Of a stretch of 64,000 bases of DNA, positions 25,580-37,300 are shown one piece after another. The stretch comes from Bubalus kerabau. Lineage: Eukaryota; Chordata; Mammalia; Artiodactyla; Bovidae. The DNA lies in NCBI RefSeq assembly GCF_029407905.1, contig NC_073630.1:34693001-34757000 (forward strand). Direction: 5' to 3'. Positions within the stretch are counted from its first letter, which is position 1, and every line of letters begins with the position of its first letter. Under the pieces are notes generated by a model that worked only from the letters and a program-made list of their open reading frames with translations, had not been told where the DNA came from and made no database searches. The translations under genes were made by a program, and so were the position numbers.

Positions 25580-25590
25580 AATATGAAAGA

Positions 25591-25858
25591 ATGGCACCCC
25601 ACTCCAGTATACTTGCCTGGAAAATCCCATGGATGGAGGAGCCTGGTGGGCTGCAGTCCACAGGGTCGCTAGGAGTCGGACACGACTGAGCGACTTCACT
25701 TTCTCTTTTCACTTTCATGCATTAGAGAAGGAAATGGCAACCCACTCCAGTGTTCTTGCCTGGAGAATCCCAGGGACGGGGGAGCCTGGTGGGCTGCCAT
25801 CTCTGGGGTCACGCAGAGTTGGACACGACTGAAGTGACTTAGCATAGCATAGCACAGC
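25591..25858 (+). repeat. Bov-A2 SINE (dimeric)
   Basis: It is framed by an 11-base TSD, AATATGAAAGA, at 25580-25590 and 25859-25869. The tail is an (AGCAT)n variant. Confidence 0.96.
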
Positions 25859-25869
25859 AATATGAAAGA

Positions 25870-26690
25870 GATAATTCCCTATTGCTTCTTTTCTCTCAAT
25901 GGAATTTTGAAGTAAAGCAGTGAGCTGATGAGGGGATATTGGCAGCTTGAGATGAGAAATCTTGAAGAATTTGACACAAACTAGAGGATACAATTCTGAA
26001 GAACTGGACACATACTTGAAATCTTGAAAGTTCTGAAGAATTGGACACACTGAACAGAAAAGTGCCCAGTGATTAAAGGATCACTGGGCATTCTTGTGTG
26101 CCTATTTTGGATCTGTGATCATGAATTTAATTTAATCAAATACTGGCTGTCACTCAGACGTCTGCTTCTATGCCCACTTACTCACTTGAACCTTCTCAGA
26201 CACTGAATGTTGCCAAATTATGCTTATTCAGTTTGTCTCAATACTGTGCATGGAACAGTCCAGTACTCTCACAGGATCTTGTCCGTTTCCCTAGCCTTTT
26301 TCTCATCCAGGGCTACTTCCTTTCTTCCTCCAACAAGTTGGAGAACAACCAAGTATTGAGAAAGCAATCAATGTATCTCCTCAGCAAGAGGACAATGACT
26401 TAGTAATCATTTTCTGGCTTTTCTCTCCGCCAAGCCCAGGTACTTGGTAGACTGATACTCACCATATGATAGAGACATGATCTGGTCAGTGGAGAAACGA
26501 GTTCCCATTCATTAGTTTAAAACGATCAACAATGTTCTTTGTTGGAAAAAGGTGTGTGAAACATGCCTTTGAATTCTAAGAATTTTATCATTTGTGTACT
26601 GACTGCTGCACCTTATATAGGCCAAAAAACGTGTACCTGTGTATAAAGGTGTAAACGATCAAAGAAGTGATGGAGGGGAGATGGGGGACA
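25870..26690. other. Unassigned intronic DNA
   Basis: No gene was recognised. There is a local near-duplication: the words GAAGAATTTGACACA, GAAGAACTGGACACA and GAAGAATTGGACACA recur at 25963-26050. Confidence 0.45.
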
Positions 26691-26699
26691 TAGATAGTC

Positions 26700-27060
26700 G
26701 GGAAGGATGCAATGGTACTTTTCCAGGAGACAATGAAGAACATTCTAGAAAAGCGAATTCTGCTTAGAAGGGAACAGGGCTTTAAGGGGATGAGCCTTGG
26801 TATCCTGGCAGTGATAATCCAAAGAGGGTATAAAGGGGAAAGTGTTAGGAGACTGTACCAGAATCTTGTCAGAGGCCAGATTTTGAAGGTCCTAATATGA
26901 AATGGTTAGGAATTGGGCTTTAGTCTACAGGTAATGGCAGCTTCTAAAAGATTTTATGCAGCGAGTGGCATAATTTTGACTGTGTGATTTTGACAGAGAT
27001 TTCACTCAGGTCTTAGTGTGCACTGTGGATTCAAATGGTGCAAGCAGTATAATCATTTAA
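26700..27060 (-). repeat. L2 LINE fragment, diverged
   Basis: The reversed L2 internal words CCAGATTTTGAAGGTCCTAAT..TTAGTCTACAGGTAATGGCAGC..GCGAGTGGCATAATTTTGACT occur in order. Confidence 0.55.
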
Positions 27061-27134
27061 GAGGTAATGAAATAGTGATCATTAAGCACACGAAATTCCA
27101 GTCACCACGAAGCCTAGAACAAAATCTTAATTCA

Positions 27135-27185
27135 AAACTCTTTATTGCACACCTACTGAGTGGTCGTCCCTGGGTTAAGCTAAGC
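27135..27185 (-). repeat. L2 3'-end scrap
   Basis: CTCTTTATTGCACACCTACTGAGTGG is the reversed L2 terminus. The fragment is short. Confidence 0.4.
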
Positions 27186-27734
27186 TAGCATGCAAACATA
27201 AATAAGTTATAGAAATTATATTCAATAAAATGTTTTAAAATTACTGTTGATTGAAGGAATTTGAAATAATTAATCACTGGCCTTTCCACTACCCAACTTT
27301 TAATTCTCATTTAGTGCAGTACTCTTAACTTTACTGTTTAAACATACATCTGGCTTTTGCTTGTCACAGGCTTAGCAGGGTTCCAACAGATTCTGCCAAG
27401 CATGATGAGAGCAACACGCCAAGCGTGACAACCAACAGCAACACATACAACCTCCAAGTGCAGAAACTTAAAAGAAAAACAGAGCCCTAATCACCCTTCT
27501 TGGACATTTCAGAACTAAAAATATCATATGAAAAACTGTGATGGATAAAATAGATTAAAATTGAAATATAAGGGATTTACTTGTAAATTATTATACTTAT
27601 AGATTGAAATTGGAAAAGAGATATGAGTACACACACAGCTTTTAAAAAGAACAAGTAGTCAGTTCTTTTAAAGTCAGTGATTAAACATTAAGGAGATATA
27701 GTTCTAAATATAGAGGAATTTTTACTTAAAAATT

Positions 27735-27965
27735 ATATAATACTTGAAAGTTTTCCAATTATTTTCCTCATATGTTATCTCAGTTAAGTGCTACAACCTT
27801 TGAGATTGTCATTACTCCTATTCTATAGACAAAATCATAGAGTCTCCAAAAGATTAAATTACTCATTCAAGGTCATAGTCTGGACTTTCCTAAATCAGAA
27901 CTGTAATTCAGATTTCCTCACTATATTCTGTTATTTCTGCTGTGTCACATGGTCTGCCAGAGGGA
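27735..27965 (+). repeat. MIR SINE, diverged
   Basis: MIR core order: TATCTCAGTTAAGTGC, TCTATAGACAAAATCATAGAG, ATTACTCATTCAAGGTCATAG. Confidence 0.65.
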
Positions 27966-27974
27966 AATACATAA

Positions 27975-28350
27975 TTGTTTATTCATCTTTTCATTCATTC
28001 ATTCTTCATGCCTGTTAGTACGAAGCAGTGGGTTGGCTGCTGTGAAATTTATGGAGGTAATAAATCAGCCTTGCTACTCAGGGGACCAGCGTGTGAACGA
28101 CGTGGAAAATCATGCCTAATAGGACAGTAACAGAAAGAATTATGTAAGGTCATCACTGGAATAAATATTTCTGGCTAAGGAATCATGGAAACCTGTATAG
28201 GAAAGGTGGTATTTTAGCCGAGTCTTAATGAGAGGCTGGCATTAGGGCCAAGTGAGATAGGATGTGAATTCCAAGGAGTGGAAAACAGTCTGCAAAAGGA
28301 GGGAGAAGGTCACGTATGAGACATGCTCGAGAAACAGTGAATCATTCTCT
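27975..28350 (-). repeat. L2 LINE fragment
   Basis: It begins with the reversed (ATTC)n L2 tail and then follows reversed L2 order (TATTTTAGCCGAGTCTTAATGAG, CAAAAGGAGGGAGAAGGTC). Confidence 0.6.
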
Positions 28351-28479
28351 TCACTGGAGTACAGAGTTTAAAGATAAAGAAAGATAAGGCTAAGATTGTT
28401 TTCGAAGAGTGGACTAAGGTATTTACAGATTTCATGGCAGAGGGAATGGGGTGATGAAAACAGCAAGGATGTCATTGAA

Positions 28480-28720
28480 GCCACATGAGTTTAGATTCCA
28501 ATACATGTTCTGCTGCTTAGAAGCTGTGTGAACACCAAAAACTTACATAATTTCTCTAAAACATTCAGATACCTATAAAATGAGGGTATTTGTTAAATAT
28601 TTGATAAATATTTTTCAAAATTATAAAAATATTTTACCCTCAGGGTGATGTGAAGGTCAAATGACAGGATGTTTGAAAAGCAACCGGCACAAGGAAGCCC
28701 TCAGTAAAAATCACTTTCTT
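28480..28720 (-). repeat. MIR SINE, diverged
   Basis: Reversed MIR order: GAAGCTGTGTGAACACC, CTTACATAATTTCTCTAAA, ATAAAATGAGGGTA, AAAGCAACCGGCACA. Confidence 0.6.
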
Positions 28721-29859
28721 TCCCCATTCTGTGGTAGTCATTGGGAACTAGAGACCCTAGTTTGCTGAGGCTGGTGATATAATGAGTCATGTCCCAGTAA
28801 AGCAAATGTTGTGGGTGAATTCGGGAGAGAGAGGAGGAAAAGCAGGAGGGACAAAAAGTCTTTTTTGTAATAAAGCACACAGGGAAATGAATGTCTCAAT
28901 GAAGTTACACTCTTGGGAATATTTAATATCTGGAATGAGAAAAGAACATTGCTACACACTCTAATTATATCAAAGTAAAATACAGAAAAAGACTACATAA
29001 AAATGAATTCCATAATATTGCTATAGTAAAAAGTCCAAACGAAACAAAACTTTGAAATAAAGTTTCCATGCTGAGCTCCTATTAGAAGCAGGAGTTCCAA
29101 GACTTTTGGTTCCTCCCTTGTCTTTGATCTCTGGGAGAGGTCATAAGGATGAAACAAAATGATCTGAACTTCAGCACCTGGATAAATTTACACCTTACAG
29201 GACAGCTATTCAGGAAACTCATCAGATTTATCTGAATAGGAATTCATTTCAAAGGGTGTCTTTTTAAAAAGACTCATTTATAAGTAGTGTCTTTGATCAG
29301 AAGGGTGTGCAGATAGCTTACTTGACTGATTCTACTGTCAGGAAAATCCATATGGTAAAACAGGAAGAGACAGCTATTTGTTGAATGGTGTCATCTATTG
29401 AGCCATTCTTTTTGAAATGGATATGTGAGGTTTTTAAAGCCACGCAGTCCGTTTGCTATTAACATTCATGTTCCAAAGCCAAAGTGTTCCTTCCAAACTT
29501 CTCCAACTACAAACATTTTTCTAAATGTTTACGTATTATTTAAATATTTATGAATGCAATAAGTGAACTCTTAGTAACTGGTATTTATTGTGTACTTTTA
29601 GGGTGTATAACACTATTTAAAACTAGGTCTTGGATAAAAGAAATGGATGGAAGAAGCACGCATGATCCTTGATGTTTACAATCTAAGTGTGTGTGTGTTG
29701 GGGGGGTGGATATTGTGTGTATGTATCACATGTCTGTGAAATGGAATGATCAAGAAACCTTTGCTTTCTTGAATCTTTCTCCCAGGCTGGGTCCTGGGAC
29801 TCTTTGCTTCAGGGCTGTAATGTTTGTACCTGGACACACCTCTCTTCAAGCTACAAAAT
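28721..29859. other. Unassigned intronic DNA
   Basis: No gene was recognised. A short (TG)n followed by a G run lies at 29686-29708. Confidence 0.45.
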
Positions 29860-30285
29860 ACAAAGAAACAATATAGGACTAAAAATAACTGTGTGCCTGT
29901 GCCTCTGGGGCAAATTCTGCACAAAAAGATACAAAAAGACAAACCCCCCCCCCCCCCCCCCCAACACTGCCATTTCTGAAGAGCCAGGAGCAAAAACAAG
30001 GTACTGTGCATGCACCCTGCACTCAATACCAGGAAGGGGTGGGCAAACCATCTAAGCCACTCCTCCAGTCTGACCCCCCCCTGGACACACCCCTACCTTC
30101 AATCCATATAAGGAATAAGCCTGCCCCCTCTCCTTGGGGGAGGAGCAATGGATCTTGTTACTTATTTTGCTCCATCCTGCAGCCAGCACAGGAGCCCCAG
30201 TAAAGCCTTGCTTGAATTTCTTATCTGGCCTTTAGTCAATTTCTATTGACTGGAGAAGGCCAAGACTCTGGTTGATATCAAAAGA
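29860..30285 (+). mobile_element. Solo LTR of an endogenous retrovirus
   Basis: Promoter-like CATATAAGG at 30106-30113 is followed about 90 bases later by a polyadenylation-type AGTAAA at 30199-30204 and a CCTTGCTTGAATTTCTTATCTGGCC stretch, the usual R/U5 wording of ruminant class I ERV LTRs. No gag, pol or env sequence is adjacent, so this is a solo LTR. Both edges are approximate. Confidence 0.65.
29944..29962. repeat. Poly-C tract, 19 C
   Basis: This is the longest uninterrupted C run in the window. It lies just upstream of the LTR promoter. Confidence 0.98.
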
Positions 30286-31037
30286 GTTCAATTACTCTTT
30301 CAAGGTTTTCATTACTGGGGTAACTGTTAGCTGACAATTTCATATCTGAAAACGACAGTTTCTAAACTACTGGAAGACACATTCTCTTGCTGCTACAGCC
30401 CACTGCAAAAAGCCAACACAGATCTTGTCTTTCTGGACAAAACCCCCAGATCTGACTGTGTGCCTGACTGTACAGTGTGGCTGCAGTAGCTGGCTATGGA
30501 TAGGGAGGAGGGCCCGCTCAGTCAATCTCTAGAAAGAAGCTGTAATTACAACTTGACACATATTTCCTAAGAGATCATCTGGAAAAATTCTCACCATGCT
30601 TTTCAGCTTCTTTTATTTCAATCTTCACAAGAACTGCAGTCTTTCTCCAATCTTTTCAATGTATCTTTCACTCAGAGTCTAATCTCTCTCTATATATATC
30701 ACTGTATATTCTCTGCTCTGATTAAATCCTTCTCCCCTCTTAACTCCTTCTTTCCAAAGAGCCTTCTGTTACTAAAAATCTGTCATCAGCAAAATCCTCT
30801 ATGACCTCATTTGTTTCCTGGACATTCCTTCCATCTTGTTGCTCTGGCTGACTGCTGGTTATCCTCTCAACTTAAGACGATTCTTCTACCCATAGGCCAA
30901 TTATCAAGCATTCCGAAGCAGGGATTGGGTATTTTCCTAGTGGCACTTCTACATGGTTTGGCTCCTATTTCTTTTTAAAGGCTCAACTTTTTTGAAAAGT
31001 CAGGCAACATATCAAAGGCTCATTATCTTTCCTATTA

Positions 31038-31235
31038 CGGGCTTCCCTGATGGCTCAGTGGTAAAGAATCTGCCAGCCAATGCAGGAGATGTGGGTTCAA
31101 TCCCCCTGGAGAAGGAAATGGCGGCCCACTGCAGTATTCTTGCCTGGAGGATTCCATGGACAGAGGATTCCAAGGAGCTACAGTCCATGGGGTCACAAAG
31201 AGTCAGATACAACTTAAGAGAACTAAACAACAACA
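31038..31235 (+). repeat. Bov-tA SINE
   Basis: It is framed by a 13-base TSD, ATCTTTCCTATTA, at 31025-31037 and 31236-31248. The head is GGGCTTCCCTGATGGCTCAG and the tail (AAC)n. Confidence 0.96.
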
Positions 31236-31244
31236 ATCTTTCCT

Positions 31245-32030
31245 ATTAGAGTCCTCCAATTCCAGGCCCTGCCCTCTCTCTGCTGTCAGATTCCAGCAAC
31301 TGGCTTGCTGCGCTCTTTAATACAATTTCTCCCATTGTTCTTAATGGTTCAAATATCCACCCAAGTGATCCATCAACTCCATGTCTGTCTCACACCTTGC
31401 CTTCACTTCTAAAGCTTTATCCTCCATCTCACGATTCTCCTATCATTTCTAAAAACTGCACTACTTATAAAATTTTGCTTCAGCATGCATTTCTTCAACT
31501 ATCATTATCTACCTTTCCAGTTTTCCAAGTTGACTGTAGTGTCCTCACTTCAACCCTAGACAGACAATCCATTGACCCTGGCACTTTTTAAAAGAATATA
31601 AACTGCTTATAGTCTTCCTCTTTCCTTTGCCAAGTTTAGAGTCTAAAGACCCACTCTATTCACTTGGCAAAGCTCCAAATCTAGTGATATCCACCTCTTC
31701 AACAGTGCTTCTTCTGCACTCACACACCCGAACATGGTGTAAGAAAAACAAGCGAGGACTGGTCTCTGTTTAAATTTATGGCCGCAGATCTCAAAAGGGT
31801 TCTCATCGCTGCCCCAGTATTTTTACAGCACTTCTCTACTAAATTCACTTTCTCACTCTCCTAGAATATTTTCTATCTGTCTTTAAACCTTAAGATTCTC
31901 ATTCTCATCTAATGAACTCATTTATTATTTCACTTAGAAGGTAGAATAATCAGAAGAGAACTACCTCATATTCTCCAAAACCAAATCCTTCAACTTCTTT
32001 GAATCTGTACATCTATACCCTCCCTTCTTT
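31245..32030 (+). repeat. Possible ancient L2/CR1-clade LINE, endonuclease region
   Basis: ATTGTTCTTAATGGTTCAAATATCCACCC.AGTGATCCATC reads like the 'DFNIHxDDPS' part of an L2/CR1-clade endonuclease, and similar decayed text continues for 700 bases. It has many stops. The family is not fixed. Confidence 0.35.
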
Positions 32031-32179
32031 CTTATGAAAATGAATGAACTAGTAAAGAATAGCTTAGGCAATTTGGAAGAAGAGCAAGTAAAAGGACTTA
32101 CATTACAAATATCAATATTTATTATAGAGCTACAATAGTTAAGGGAATGTAGGATTGGCAGAAGAATGGACAGCAGTTA

Positions 32180-32557
32180 ATGGTATAGATGCTTTTGAAC
32201 TGTGGTGTTGGAGAAGACTCTTGAGAGTCCCTTGGACTGCAAGGAGATCCAACCAGTCCATTCTGAAGGAGATCAGCCCTGGGATTTCTTTGGAAGGACT
32301 GATGCTAAAGCTGAAACTCCAGTACTTTGGCCACCTCATGCGAAGAGTTGACTCATTGGAAAAGACTCTGAGGCTGGGAGAGACTGGGGGCAGGAGGAGA
32401 AGGGGACAGAGGATGAGATGGCTGGATGGCATCACAGACTCGATGGACGTGAGTCTGAGTGAATTCCGGGAGTTGGTGATAGACAGGGAGGCCTCAAGTG
32501 CTGTGATTCATGGGGTCACAAAGAGTCGGACTCGACTGAGCGACTGAACTGAACTGA
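32180..32557 (+). mobile_element. BovB 3' end
   Basis: Plus-strand RT C-terminal block (GATGCTTTTGAACTGTGGTGTTGG..) to the GACTGAACTGAACTGAA tail, inserted in the old L1. The flanks GGTATAGA and GGTGTAGA look like an 8-base TSD with one change. Confidence 0.93.
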
Positions 32558-33278
32558 ACGGTGTAGAATAGAGTCCAGAAACAGACCCAAACACATACCT
32601 TTTCTGATTTATGAAAAAGATGACACTCTGGTAAAGTGGAGAAAGTATATTTCTAATAAACAGTGTGGATTAAGTGAGTTTACATATGGAAAACAGTTTG
32701 TTTGAATCCTGATTTATACCACATTAGAAATTAATTCCAGATGAATTATAGATGGAAACAAAAAGAAGACTATAAAAATTTTTTAAAAGACCACTGTAAT
32801 GATTTTGATTTAGTCAAAGATACCTTAAATAGGACATCAAGAAAAAGATTATAAATAAGCCTACAATAAATTTAAAACCCTCTGTTCATCAAAAAACATT
32901 AAGAAAGTGAAAAAAACAAGCCACAGAATGGGAGAGGTCATTTGCAATTCAAATATCTGACAAAGGAATAGAATATAAAAATAACTACCACAAATCAATA
33001 AGGAAAAGCAATCACTTAATGAAAACTCAGGCAAAAAATCAGATACAAGTAAATATCCAGTCCATAAAAATATGAAATATGCTCAATTTCTTCAGTCACC
33101 AGGGAAATACAAACCAAACCATAATGGTATACCAGTGCATAATAACCAAAATGACTAAAATGAAAGAGATACCAACCAATGTTAGCAATAATGTAAAGCA
33201 AACAGACTTTCCATCGCTAATGAGAATATATGGTGGCTGAGCCACTTTGGGTAAGTGCTAGGAAGTATCTACAAAAAC

Positions 33279-33313
<35 letters not shown>
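33279..33313. repeat. Microsatellite (TG)n(TA)n
   Basis: A short TG run passes into about 12 TA units. Confidence 0.97.
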
Positions 33314-33650
33314 TCCAATTATCCAGTAATCCTGCTTTTTGATAGATACCCTAGACATATACAAATATATTCACCAAAAATATATGCAAGTATGTTTATG
33401 GCAGCACTATTAATAATGGCCCAACACCAAAAAAACCCACATATCATTCAACAGAATGGAAGAATAAATATAGTATATTTATATAAAAGAACACTATTCA
33501 TGGATGAGAATAAGTGGATTATAACTCCAGCCAACAATATGGGTGAATTTTACAACAAAATGTTAATAGAAAGAAGCCAGACATTAAAAAATACCTTTTC
33601 TACCATTCTATTTATATGAAGTTCAAAAACAGGCAAAATAAAGTGTTAGA

Positions 33651-34179
33651 AGCTGGGTCATGATTACCCTTGGCGAGTTGCAGGGGTTGTTTTTTTTTTT
33701 TTTTAATTAATTTATCAAATCGAATATCCTATTACAAATACACATTATTTGGTTTATCTTTACATTTGTTAAATGATCATCATGGTATTTCAAGTGGGAA
33801 AAAATGAATAACAAAATAGTCAGAACAAAAAACTATTGCCAAAGATACATATTCAGCTCAGATTGCCAGTTTTTTCAACTCTAAAGTCTGCATGAAACAC
33901 ATCTAAATTTTGCAAAATTTATAACTCTCTTCTGAGGCCTTCATTATATTCTCTTTAAGAAGAAATGATGTCATTGCTATATGTCTTTATTTGAAAAACT
34001 ATTTTTTTAAAAGGTGGGAAAATTACTTTGAAATAAATCAAATGTAGGCAGCTGCTTTCTCAATCAACCTTTCTATCTCCAGTCTAACTTTGAACACTTA
34101 CAGTGTTGTTTCTCAAAGCCCAGTACACAGAATGTCTGCATTACTCTCTCTCCTGGAATCGACTGCCACATCTACTCAA
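33651..34179. other. Unassigned intronic DNA
   Basis: No gene was seen; a T run lies near 33690-33704. Confidence 0.45.
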
Positions 34180-34310
34180 AGTAGGGATAACAATAACAAT
34201 CACCTCATAGAATTGTTGGAAAGATTCAATGAGATAAAAATGCATTATCTTGGAACACAGTAAATGCCCAGTAGATGCCAGTGTTTAATATTAACACTCA
34301 GTTTATATTA
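34180..34310 (-). repeat. MIR SINE, diverged
   Basis: Reversed MIR order: AGTAGGGATAACAATAACAATCACCTCATAGAATTGTTGG, then GAGATAAAAATGC and GGAACACAGTAAATGCCCAG. Confidence 0.75.
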
Positions 34311-34317
34311 GTATCAT

Positions 34318-34465
34318 TATTAGAATAACTGGATACGTTTGTTAAATTACTATTAATTTCTGGGCTCAACCCCAGACCACTGAAGCTGGAAGACTGTAGT
34401 TCAGCTACTAGCAGTTGGGCTGATTCTTTTTGCACAAACTTGAGAGTCACTGTCCAGAGATTAGG
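34318..34465. repeat. MER5-like hAT transposon fragment
   Basis: TTTGTTAAATTACTA..TTCTGGGCTCAACCCCAGACCACTGAA and a terminal TTGAGAGTCACTGTCC resemble MER5-type non-autonomous elements. Confidence 0.45.
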
Positions 34466-36825
34466 GCTTACTTCTTTGCTCCTCACAGTTCCAATATAGG
34501 CATCTGTACACAGTGAATGCTTATTGACAGGCTGGTTTATGTTCAATATTGCCAGACTGATAGGATGTAAATTGTTAAAGAAATTGGAATTTATCATAGC
34601 TATGTACAGTATAAGGGAATAGATTTTTACATTTTGACTCCAGCAAAATATAAAGGCAGGATTGTTTTGTTAATAGTATCAAAAGTAGCTCCAGCTTCAA
34701 TCACTTAAACTCTTCCTTCATAAATGTGACAGTCTTTGAATTTTATCATATTCCACATAACCTGTTCTTTCCCTTAATGTAATTCGTTAATTTAGGTTTT
34801 CTATTAACTTTAGAGGATCCAGAAATAATAGAAAAGTACCCATGTAGAGGACAAATGATCATATTTTCTAGGCTTGCATTATGAATATTAGACCCAGAAC
34901 CAGGCTTCTATAACCACTTTCTTTCTTACATCTGTGTTCATTTAAGGAAGGTTCCAGCAATTTGTCTAAAAGGAGAACTGAAAGTGTAAAGTCTTCAACT
35001 GTTTAATTCAAACAGAAATTTAAGTCAAATCACAGTAATTATTTGAACTTTTTTTCTATAAAATAGTTACACAACTTGTTACACTGAACAGAAAAATTTA
35101 ACAAGGAGAATCAATCTTTTCCTGAGGTGTCTGCATTGAAAAGACAGGAAAGTCAACCTTTGACAACAAAGAAAAATGAGAATTTATTTCCACCTTGACT
35201 TCTGCTTCCTGTCATTAATTAAACATCAAGATTAAAAGATAAAAACCTAGATATTTTATCAGTGCAAGATAATGCTTTAGGAACTAGATGTTCTTTGATG
35301 GAAAAAAAAAGTCTTAAATGCTATATTGTGAAAGATAAATTAATACCATTTAGGTATATGTTTTTCAATTACTCTTAGCTATCTGAATAAATCCAAATTC
35401 TATAAATTTAGTCAAAGAGTTTCAGTGAAGCATTTACGACAAATTTATTTCAAATACCAAATATAAGGATGTTTGGGATTAGATATAAAGAACTTGACCC
35501 TCAGGCCATCAAATGGACTTGTTATTTTCTAGCCAACAGTCTGCTACTTTATAAATACCAAATGCCCCTGACTTTCTGATGCCACAGTTAACCTTTAGAA
35601 TGACTCTGAAGTACAGTGAGTCTTTACTCTTACTCTCAAGACAGGAAATGATTGGATTTTTTTTTTTTTTTTTTTTCTGGCAGTGAAGCTAACTTCTGAC
35701 AGTTTGCTAAGCAGTGGAAATCGGGTAGTAAGCAAAAGTCTCTGCAAGACAGAGATTCCTACAAAATAGTCTTTATTTTTCCAATGGATACTGGCTACTC
35801 TTACAGGAACCAATTCCAAGAACAACTTCACTGAAGCAATCCTCCCCTGAAACTGAAATCACAAGACTCATTCACTGAAACCTCTAAGGCTTTTCTTCTA
35901 CCTCTGTCCACTAGCTAAACCTCTGGGTCTCCTAGTTTATCTCCATTCCACAGGCTGAATTTGGACCAACAAACTAGTTATAGTAACCTATATTCAGATA
36001 GGATAGAGTAAAAATATGAATATGAGTGAACGCCCTGAGTAGGAGATTTAGCTATTTAGCAAAGTAACAATAATATTAAAACCACTTTCTTAAGCATCCA
36101 AATAATCTTATCTTTCTTAGAGTTAATCAGAAAATCCCCAGACATGTGAGGTACAGTGGAAGACTTCGGATGAATTTTAACTCATACTGAGCATTTACCA
36201 CTGTATTTTCTCCCATTTTGAGAACTGTCTTGGTGATTACATATTGCCTTCCCTAATGATCTTGTAAGAGAAAATTACCTATCAAAGACCCAGACAGAGT
36301 CCCATGTACACTGGCCAGATTTTACACTGCCTTCCATAAGTTTCTTTGTCCTTCTTCTCTCTGTGCTTACCTGTGGCTTTGATTATTCAATTCTAGATTT
36401 ACAAATAAACCAAGGGTCCAGAAAAATTTCGGTCTATTTCTCTTACCAGTGACGGTGACTAGGAATTCTATTATGACACCGGAAACAAAATCTAAGCGAG
36501 CTCAAAAGCCAAAATCCATTTAGAAAGGAACACTTCTGGAGATCTCTGGTTGGTAGATGGGAGTTTATAAGTTCTGATCTCATTTTAAAACTCTGAACGC
36601 ACTTCACAGCGGGCTGAGAGTAAGGAAAATGAGACTAATCTAGCGAGGAGACTTTCGAGATCATCAACAGGACATCCATTTTAATACCCACCACAGCTAA
36701 ATGCATTAAATCCATCCATTCATTCACTCATTCATTCATTTAGTTTCCCATATTTACTGCAACTCCATTAAGTTAGGAGCTGCTTCTTAATTAAATGCTT
36801 AAGATATCTGCAAAGAATAAAGTAA
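34466..36825. other. Unassigned intron DNA next to ARSJ exon 1
   Basis: No repeat of confidence lies in 2.3 kb, which is unusual here. It contains a 20-base T run (35657-35676) and a short (ATTC)n run (36717-36742). Intronic regulatory sequence is possible, but nothing specific was recognised. Confidence 0.5.
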
Positions 36826-36835
36826 CACTTACTTT
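36826..36835 (-). promoter_or_regulatory. ARSJ: ARSJ exon 1 splice donor
   Basis: Read on the minus strand the junction is GGAAA|GTAAGTG, with the GT at 36832-36831. GTAAGT is a consensus U1 site. The intron interrupts the codon after its second base (AA|n). Without splicing, translation would stop at a TAA three bases into the intron, so the open frame ends exactly where the donor predicts. Confidence 0.93.
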
Positions 36836-37233
36836 CCAGTAATAAACTGACTCCTGGACGGTGTGCAAATAGGCTGGACATAGTAGTTCTCCAGTTTAAC
36901 TCCTTCGGCAGCAAGCTTGTCAAGAGTGGGAGTCTTTATCTCTGATCCATGGTAACCCACATCTCTAAATCCCTGATCATCCGCTAGGATGAAAATGAGA
37001 TGGGGCTGGGACACGGCAGTTACGCTGGGCTCCAGTCTCTCTCCAGTTTGAGCTCGCAAAGCCCCTTCTTCCTCCTCCTCCAAGCCCTGGCCCCAGGACA
37101 GGTAACCATAAGTGAGGAGGCTGAGAACCCAGAAGCCTGCCAGCGCCCCCATGGCCAGCATCTTTCTGGGCCAGACCCAGGTCTGTGGAGAAGGTGGCGG
37201 AGGCAGAGGCCCCGCGCAGCCCCTGGGGGCCAT
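36833..37233 (-). CDS. ARSJ: Arylsulfatase J, first coding exon (partial CDS)
   Basis: Encodes residues 1-133 plus two bases of codon 134 of a sulfatase-family hydrolase. The sequence shows a proline-rich N-terminus (residues 9-16), a hydrophobic signal or membrane segment (about 25-47), an acidic run (E52-E56), and the start of the sulfatase fold with the metal-binding pair D85-D86 in LADDQG. C123 lies in CTPSR, the C-x-P-S-R signature whose Cys is converted to formylglycine, the catalytic nucleophile. The N-terminus and the ending SRSQFITGK fit ARSJ rather than its close paralogue ARSI, and ARSJ is a two-coding-exon gene. The ATG at 37233 is chosen because an in-frame TGA stands directly before it; its context is weak (T at -3, G at +4). 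The rest of the enzyme, with the remaining active-site residues, lies on an exon beyond the low-coordinate edge. The product is expected to be secretory or lysosomal; its natural substrate is not evident from sequence. Confidence 0.96.
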
Positions 37234-37300
37234 TCACTCTGGTCCCAGCTGAGACTCCAAAGCAGAGCAACGCACCCCGCGCCGCCGCTGGCGCACACAT
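36977..37300 (-). other. Upstream ATG with reading frame overlapping the ARSJ start
   Basis: An ATG at 37300, 67 bases before the ARSJ ATG and in another frame, opens a 107-codon frame that runs past the ARSJ start and ends at 36977. If the mRNA begins upstream of 37300 this is an overlapping uORF that could lower ARSJ translation. Its context is poor (T at -3, T at +4), so leaky scanning is likely. The encoded peptide resembles nothing I recognise. Confidence 0.4.

Larger units (their letters stand above)
32060..33650 (+). repeat. Old L1 fragment, split by BovB
   Basis: End-of-ORF2 and 3' UTR words appear in order: AATTTGGAAGAAGAGCAA, AATAGAGTCCAGAAACAGACCC, GAATAGAATATAAAAATAACTACC, CACCAGGGAAATACAAACC, GTATGTTTATGGCAGCACTATT and ATTCAACAGAATGGAAGAAT. 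There are many stops, so it is not coding. Confidence 0.8.
1..36832 (-). other. ARSJ: ARSJ intron 1, 5' portion (no exon seen)
   Basis: This is inferred from the donor at 36832 and the absence of any sulfatase-like exon in the remaining 36.8 kb on the minus strand. The acceptor and second coding exon must lie outside the window. The interval is filled by the repeats listed separately plus anonymous DNA. Confidence 0.85.
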
